The notes under the pieces were generated by a model. That model saw only the letters and a program-made list of their open reading frames with translations, ran no database searches and was not told where the DNA came from. Of a stretch of 16,666 bases of DNA, positions 13,839 through 16,666 are shown one piece after another. Each line of letters begins with the position of its first letter. Position 1 is the first letter of the stretch. The DNA is taken from contig CALASN010000032.1 in the NCBI GenBank assembly GCA_937888735.1, positions 1-16,666 on the forward strand, read 5' to 3'. This stretch comes from UBA5499 sp002426275 (GTDB lineage Bacteria > Bacillota > DTU084). A program made the position numbers and the translations under genes.

Positions 13839-14603
13839 TCATCTCCCTAATAGCTTTTGCAGCTCGGGTAAGGCCGCCTGGGCGGCTTCTTTGCCAGCGG
13901 CGATCAGCTGGTCGGCCAAATCCAATCGTTCAGGTCCGATGTGTCCAACTTCCGGGGTGATGAGAAAATCCGCCTCGCTCCCTTGTTCCACAGCCAGGCG
14001 GCTCTCAAAGATATGAAATGTCTGGCTAAGAATATCAAAGACATTGCTCATCGTATCGTGCTTAGGCCAACCTCCCACGTCTACGGCGAGCACGAACTGG
14101 GCGCCGAGTTTTCTTGCGGCTGCCACAGGCAGCCGTCCGCAGACTCCGCCGTCCACTAATAATTGCTCGTCCCAGGGTACGGGCTTAAAGACGCCCGGCA
14201 AAGAGCAACTGGCCCGAACAGCTCTGGCAACTTCGCCTTCCCTGAGGATCACTTCCCGGCCGCTTTTCAGATCGCAGGCGATGGCGGCAAAAGGAAGCCG
14301 TAGCTGGCGAAAACTTTTCCGGCCCGCTAAAACTCGGACCAGCTGCTGAAGTTTATCGCCGCGGCACAGTCCCATTCTGGAAAAGCTGGGATCCAAAATT
14401 TGTTTCCAGTTGAGCTGGCGGGCAATCTCTGCCAAATAATCGAGGTTCGTGCCTGCGGCGTAGATGGCGCCAACCAGCGAGCCGATACTCGTACCCACCA
14501 CCAAATCAATGGGGATCTCCTCTTGCTCCAAGACCTGCAGCAGGCCGATGTGAGCCAGTCCCCTTGCAGAGCCTCCTCCCAGGGCTAAACCGACTTTTTT
14601 CAT
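13839..14603 (-). CDS. Patatin-like phospholipase (RssA/YlbK-type)
   Basis: Predicted serine acyl hydrolase of the patatin family, acting on phospholipid or acyl esters, in the cytosol or at the membrane face; no signal peptide is seen. The catalytic dyad is complete: S39 in GTSIG and D151 in DGG, with the oxyanion-hole loop GGGSARG at 9-15. The 254 residues match the short bacterial type. The ATG at 14603 has AGGAG 7 nt upstream. It is followed after 4 bp by the secreted wall-protein gene. The true substrate is unknown; recycling of membrane acyl chains is an inference from its location near lipid genes. Confidence 0.92.
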   Translation of the reverse strand: MKKVGLALGGGSARGLAHIGLLQVLEQEEIPIDLVVGTSIGSLVGAIYAAGTNLDYLAEIARQLNWKQILDPSFSRMGLCRGDKLQQLVRVLAGRKSFRQLRLPFAAIACDLKSGREVILREGEVARAVRASCSLPGVFKPVPWDEQLLVDGGVCGRLPVAAARKLGAQFVLAVDVGGWPKHDTMSNVFDILSQTFHIFESRLAVEQGSEADFLITPEVGHIGPERLDLADQLIAAGKEAAQAALPELQKLLGR

Positions 14604-14640
14604 CCTCTTACTCCTAGCAAGCGTTCTCTGTCAACCTAAC

Positions 14641-14677
14641 ACAGATTTATCTGTCGATGGCTTGAAAAAAACAAGCC
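14641..14677. repeat. Two small inverted repeats upstream of the patatin gene
   Basis: ACAGAT-TT-ATCTGT (14641-14654) and GGCTTG-A7-CAAGCC (14659-14677) lie in the 128-bp gap between sdaAA and the patatin gene. On the minus strand the second has its seven T in the loop rather than after the stem, so it is not a standard terminator. A weak promoter, TTGTTT-17 nt-GATAAA, could be drawn across them. Confidence 0.4.
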
Positions 14678-14696
14678 CCGCTCCTTAATAGTTAGA

Positions 14697-14737
14697 CAAT
14701 AAACTGCCAATTCCTTCTAAAAATTGGCAGTTTATTG
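14697..14737 (-). repeat. 16-bp perfect inverted repeat over the sdaAA stop codon
   Basis: CAATAAACTGCCAATT (14697-14712) pairs perfectly with AATTGGCAGTTTATTG (14722-14737) around a 9-nt loop. On the transcribed strand the left arm begins with the last sense codon CAA and the TAA stop of sdaAA, so the stop is inside the stem. No T-run follows, although the arm itself ends TTTATTG. It may be a 3'-end stabiliser, a non-canonical terminator, or a trace of a small mobile repeat. Confidence 0.75.
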
Positions 14738-15577
14738 CCGCTTAAGCTTCCGATAGGCCAGGGCAAGCCCGCCCCTGCTTGTCTCCCGCAGGGACTCAGG
14801 CAGAGCCTTGCCGACTTGGCCCATGGTTTTGATGACTTCATCCGCGCTCAGCGCGCTCCTGAGTCCGGCCAGCGCCATTTCCGCAGCTGAGAGGGCATTG
14901 ACTGCGCCTAAGACATTACGTTTAATGCAAGGAATCTCCACCAGCCCTTCCACCGGATCGCAGACCAGGCCCAGGACGTTTTTCAGGGCAAAAGCCACAG
15001 CGTGACCGATCTGCTGAACTTCTCCACCTCTGAGTTCCACCAGGGCGCCGGCCGCCATGGCCGAGGCGGCGCCGCATTCCGCCTGGCAGCCTCCTTCTGC
15101 CCCGGACAGTGTGGCCAAGCTTTCAATCACAAGTCCCACTCCCGCGGCGCAGGCCAAGCCCTGAACCAAATCCGCGTCTGTCAGCGCGTACGCTTCCGCC
15201 ACAGGCAAAAGCACAGCCGGCAAAATGCCGCAGGAACCCGCGGTGGGAGCGGCCACGATCTTGCCCATGCAAGCGTTCTCTTCCGCCACAGCCAAAGCTG
15301 TCGCCACAACTTCGCTGAAAAGCCCACCTACGATGCGCTTGCCGCAGTTGGCGTAAGCGTAAGCGCCGCCGGCTACCAGACCGCTGCGGGAAAAAAGAGG
15401 TTTTTCTCGTCCTTCCCGCCTGGCCTGCCGCATCACAAGCAGGCGCGCAGCCAGCTTCTTTTTGATTTCTTCCGCCGGAACGCCCGTTTCCTTCTCTTCC
15501 GTTTCCAAGACCAGCTGAGAAAACGTGATGTTCCTTTGCTTGGCCGCAGCCAGCTGCTTATCCAGACTCTGTGCCAT
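14732..15577 (-). CDS. sdaAA: L-serine ammonia-lyase, iron-sulfur-dependent, subunit alpha
   Basis: Catalytic, [4Fe-4S]-containing subunit of L-serine dehydratase, which converts L-serine to pyruvate and ammonia. The 281-residue translation shows APTAGSCGILPAVL (110-123) and the cysteines C164, C206 and C217, whose spacing of 42 and 11 residues equals that of the cluster ligands recalled from the single-chain Legionella enzyme. The ATG at 15577 has GGAGG 6 nt upstream and is 1 bp after the sdaAB stop. The fold is split over two genes, as in Bacillota and unlike the fused enteric form. The cluster makes it oxygen-sensitive, fitting an anaerobe. Confidence 0.96.
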   Translation of the reverse strand: MAQSLDKQLAAAKQRNITFSQLVLETEEKETGVPAEEIKKKLAARLLVMRQARREGREKPLFSRSGLVAGGAYAYANCGKRIVGGLFSEVVATALAVAEENACMGKIVAAPTAGSCGILPAVLLPVAEAYALTDADLVQGLACAAGVGLVIESLATLSGAEGGCQAECGAASAMAAGALVELRGGEVQQIGHAVAFALKNVLGLVCDPVEGLVEIPCIKRNVLGAVNALSAAEMALAGLRSALSADEVIKTMGQVGKALPESLRETSRGGLALAYRKLKRQ

Positions 15578-15578
15578 T

Positions 15579-16235
15579 TCAGTCCTCCAAGCTGGGGATG
15601 GTCCGCACCCACTTTATTTTGGCCGCCAGGCGAGCAAGCAATTGCGCTGATAGAGTGGAGTCCATCTCTGCAGCCAAAAGAGCGCCTCCGCCGCGTCTTT
15701 CCCTGGACACGCTCATCTGCGCGATATTTATTCCTTCTTCCGCCAGTAGGGCCGTGATTTCAGCCACCATGCCGGGCTGATCGTGATAACTGGCCAGCAG
15801 TGTAGGATATTCGCCGCCCAAATCTATTTTAAAAGCGTCCAGTTCCCTGAGTCTAATCCTGCCGCCGCCGATCGACGTTCCTACTATTCTTAATTCTCTG
15901 TTACTTCCTGCAAGAAACAAATCCGCCTCATTGGGATGATAGCGATATTCGTCCTGGAATTCAATGCTATATGCCAGGCCGAGCTTTTGCGCCAGCTGAT
16001 CGGCGTTTGAAATTACAGGGTCATCTGGTCGAATTCCCAGGCATCCGGCCAGAAGGGCCAAGTCTGTGCCGTGTCCTTTGCCTGTGTGGGCGAAAGAGCC
16101 GCGGAGAATCATCTCAACTCTTTCGGGCTCCTGACCCAAAATCAGCCGGGCCGCTCTGCCGATTCTAGCGGCGCCCGCGGTATGAGAGCTTGACGGGCCA
16201 ATCATGACCGGGCCGATTATCTCCAAAATACCCAT
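15579..16235 (-). CDS. sdaAB: L-serine ammonia-lyase, iron-sulfur-dependent, subunit beta
   Basis: Partner of SdaAA in L-serine dehydratase. The translation has the substrate-site motif GPSSSHTAGAARIG (13-26) and GSFAHTGKGHGTD (46-58). Its last 75 or so residues form an ACT domain (YPTLLASYHDQPGMVAEITALL), a regulatory fold that often binds amino acids. The 218-residue length is normal. The ATG at 16235 has GGGGGA close upstream. It lies 44 bp after rpsT across a short hairpin; I see no separate promoter, so expression may depend on read-through from rpsT. Confidence 0.96.
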   Translation of the reverse strand: MGILEIIGPVMIGPSSSHTAGAARIGRAARLILGQEPERVEMILRGSFAHTGKGHGTDLALLAGCLGIRPDDPVISNADQLAQKLGLAYSIEFQDEYRYHPNEADLFLAGSNRELRIVGTSIGGGRIRLRELDAFKIDLGGEYPTLLASYHDQPGMVAEITALLAEEGINIAQMSVSRERRGGGALLAAEMDSTLSAQLLARLAAKIKWVRTIPSLED

Positions 16236-16251
16236 TATTTCCCCCTGAATA

Positions 16252-16279
16252 CAGCAAAACCCCCGTTGGGGGGGCGCTG
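16252..16279 (-). terminator. Short terminator-like hairpin between rpsT and sdaAB
   Basis: Directly after the rpsT stop, the minus strand has CCCCC-AAC-GGGGG followed by TTTT, with a flanking CAGC/GCTG pair that could close an outer stem. The T-tract is only four long and the 3-nt loop is tight, so a leaky terminator or attenuator is more likely than a complete stop. The sda genes have no obvious promoter of their own. Confidence 0.6.
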
Positions 16280-16525
16280 TTATTGTGCGGATGCTTTCAG
16301 AAGTTTGGCCAGACGCGCTTTTTTCCGAGCTGCGTTGTTCTTATGCAGAATACCTTTTTTTGCCGCTTTATCGATGGCGCTCATGGCCTGGGAGAGATTA
16401 TCCGCTCCAGGCTCTTCTTCCATCTTGCGAATCAATGATCTGTACTTCGTCTTGTATACTCTGTTGAGGGCAGTCCTCTCTGCAGCGATCCGAACGCGCT
16501 TCTTAGCCGATTTAATGTTAGGCAC
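16280..16525 (-). CDS. rpsT: 30S ribosomal protein bS20
   Basis: Small, very basic protein of the 30S subunit that binds 16S rRNA. The 81-residue translation starts MPNIKSAKKRVRIAAER and has the alanine/lysine-rich helical pattern of the family, including AIDKAAKKGILHKNNAARKKARL. The start is GTG at 16525, with GGGAGGTGG 7 nt upstream; the conserved PNIKSAKKR directly after it supports this choice. It has its own promoter and is followed by a weak terminator-like hairpin before sdaAB. A non-ATG start is a known way of limiting S20 synthesis in enteric bacteria (UUG there); whether that applies here is inference. Confidence 0.97.
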   Translation of the reverse strand: MPNIKSAKKRVRIAAERTALNRVYKTKYRSLIRKMEEEPGADNLSQAMSAIDKAAKKGILHKNNAARKKARLAKLLKASAQ

Positions 16526-16557
16526 GAAAATGCCACCTCCCTATTACACTGGTGTTA

Positions 16558-16586
16558 ATTTTATCATATCCAGGCAGGTATTTCAA
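16558..16586 (-). promoter_or_regulatory. Sigma-A-type promoter of rpsT
   Basis: TTGAAA (16586-16581, minus strand), a 17-nt spacer and TAAAAT (16563-16558). Each hexamer has one mismatch to consensus. The start site would be near 16551, giving a leader of about 25 nt before the GTG start. Confidence 0.82.
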
Positions 16587-16626
16587 GCATTTTTTTCTTG
16601 AGCGATTTCAAGCCGTAAATTGACAA

Positions 16627-16656
16627 AGTAAACGCGAGTAGTGGGTCGCGTTTACT
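16627..16656. repeat. Hairpin at right edge, possible terminator of the upstream gene
   Basis: AGTAAACGCGA (16627-16637) pairs perfectly with TCGCGTTTACT (16646-16656) around an 8-nt loop. On the minus strand it is followed by TTGTCAATTT, a weak T-rich tail. It may terminate a minus-strand gene beyond the window, insulating rpsT. The window ends 10 bp later, so the context is missing. Confidence 0.5.
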
Positions 16657-16666
16657 CGTACAAGTA

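Noticed and set aside
1..16666. CRISPR arrays, tRNA genes, insertion sequences, toxin-antitoxin or defence systems
   Set aside because: I looked on both strands and found no regularly spaced repeats, tRNA-like cloverleafs, transposase motifs or defence-gene motifs.

Overview
The window is a compact run of bacterial core-metabolism genes, all read from the minus strand, so transcription runs from high to low coordinates. The gene content points to an anaerobic or fermentative member of the Bacillota, probably Clostridia-like: FapR with a plsX-fabHDG-acpP-fabF-rnc cluster, a two-subunit iron-sulfur serine dehydratase, an acyl-CoA dehydrogenase with EtfB and a ferredoxin-EtfA fusion, zinc-type bL32, and strong Shine-Dalgarno sequences with frequent TTG/GTG starts. 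Base composition is moderately GC-rich by eye. I cannot name the genus.

In transcription order: (1) 16666-14604: an edge hairpin, the rpsT promoter, rpsT, a short terminator-like hairpin, then sdaAB and sdaAA (L-serine to pyruvate plus ammonia). The sdaAA stop codon lies inside a 16-bp perfect stem. (2) 14603-13148: a patatin-like lipid hydrolase and a secreted peptidoglycan-binding-domain protein, 4 bp apart. (3) 13146-9158: a FapR-like operator, a promoter, then acd-etfB-etfA-yceD-rpmF, closed by a clear rho-independent terminator. (4) 9157-8550: about 600 bp without an intact gene. It holds two hairpins, an extended -10 promoter, a small broken reading frame, and the fapR promoter with its operator. 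(5) 8549-1: fapR-plsX-fabH-fabD-fabG-acpP-fabF-rnc, then a small DUF2007-like gene, accD and accA, which runs off the left edge. acpP has its own promoter and a hairpin behind it, which suggests separate tuning.

The fab genes form one circuit. AccD/AccA (with AccB/AccC encoded elsewhere) make malonyl-CoA, FabD loads it on AcpP, FabH starts chains, FabF and FabG elongate, PlsX diverts acyl-ACP to phospholipid, and FapR senses malonyl-CoA. FabZ, enoyl-ACP reductase, AccB and AccC are not in the window.

The most interesting observation is that the FapR-like operator in front of fapR recurs, with 14 identical bases, in front of the acd-etfBA operon 4.5 kb away. This suggests that malonyl-CoA sensing extends to an acyl-CoA redox (possibly electron-bifurcating) module. 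I saw no CRISPR array, tRNA, rRNA, insertion sequence, phage or defence genes. Apart from these regulatory and small-gene leads, this is ordinary housekeeping territory.
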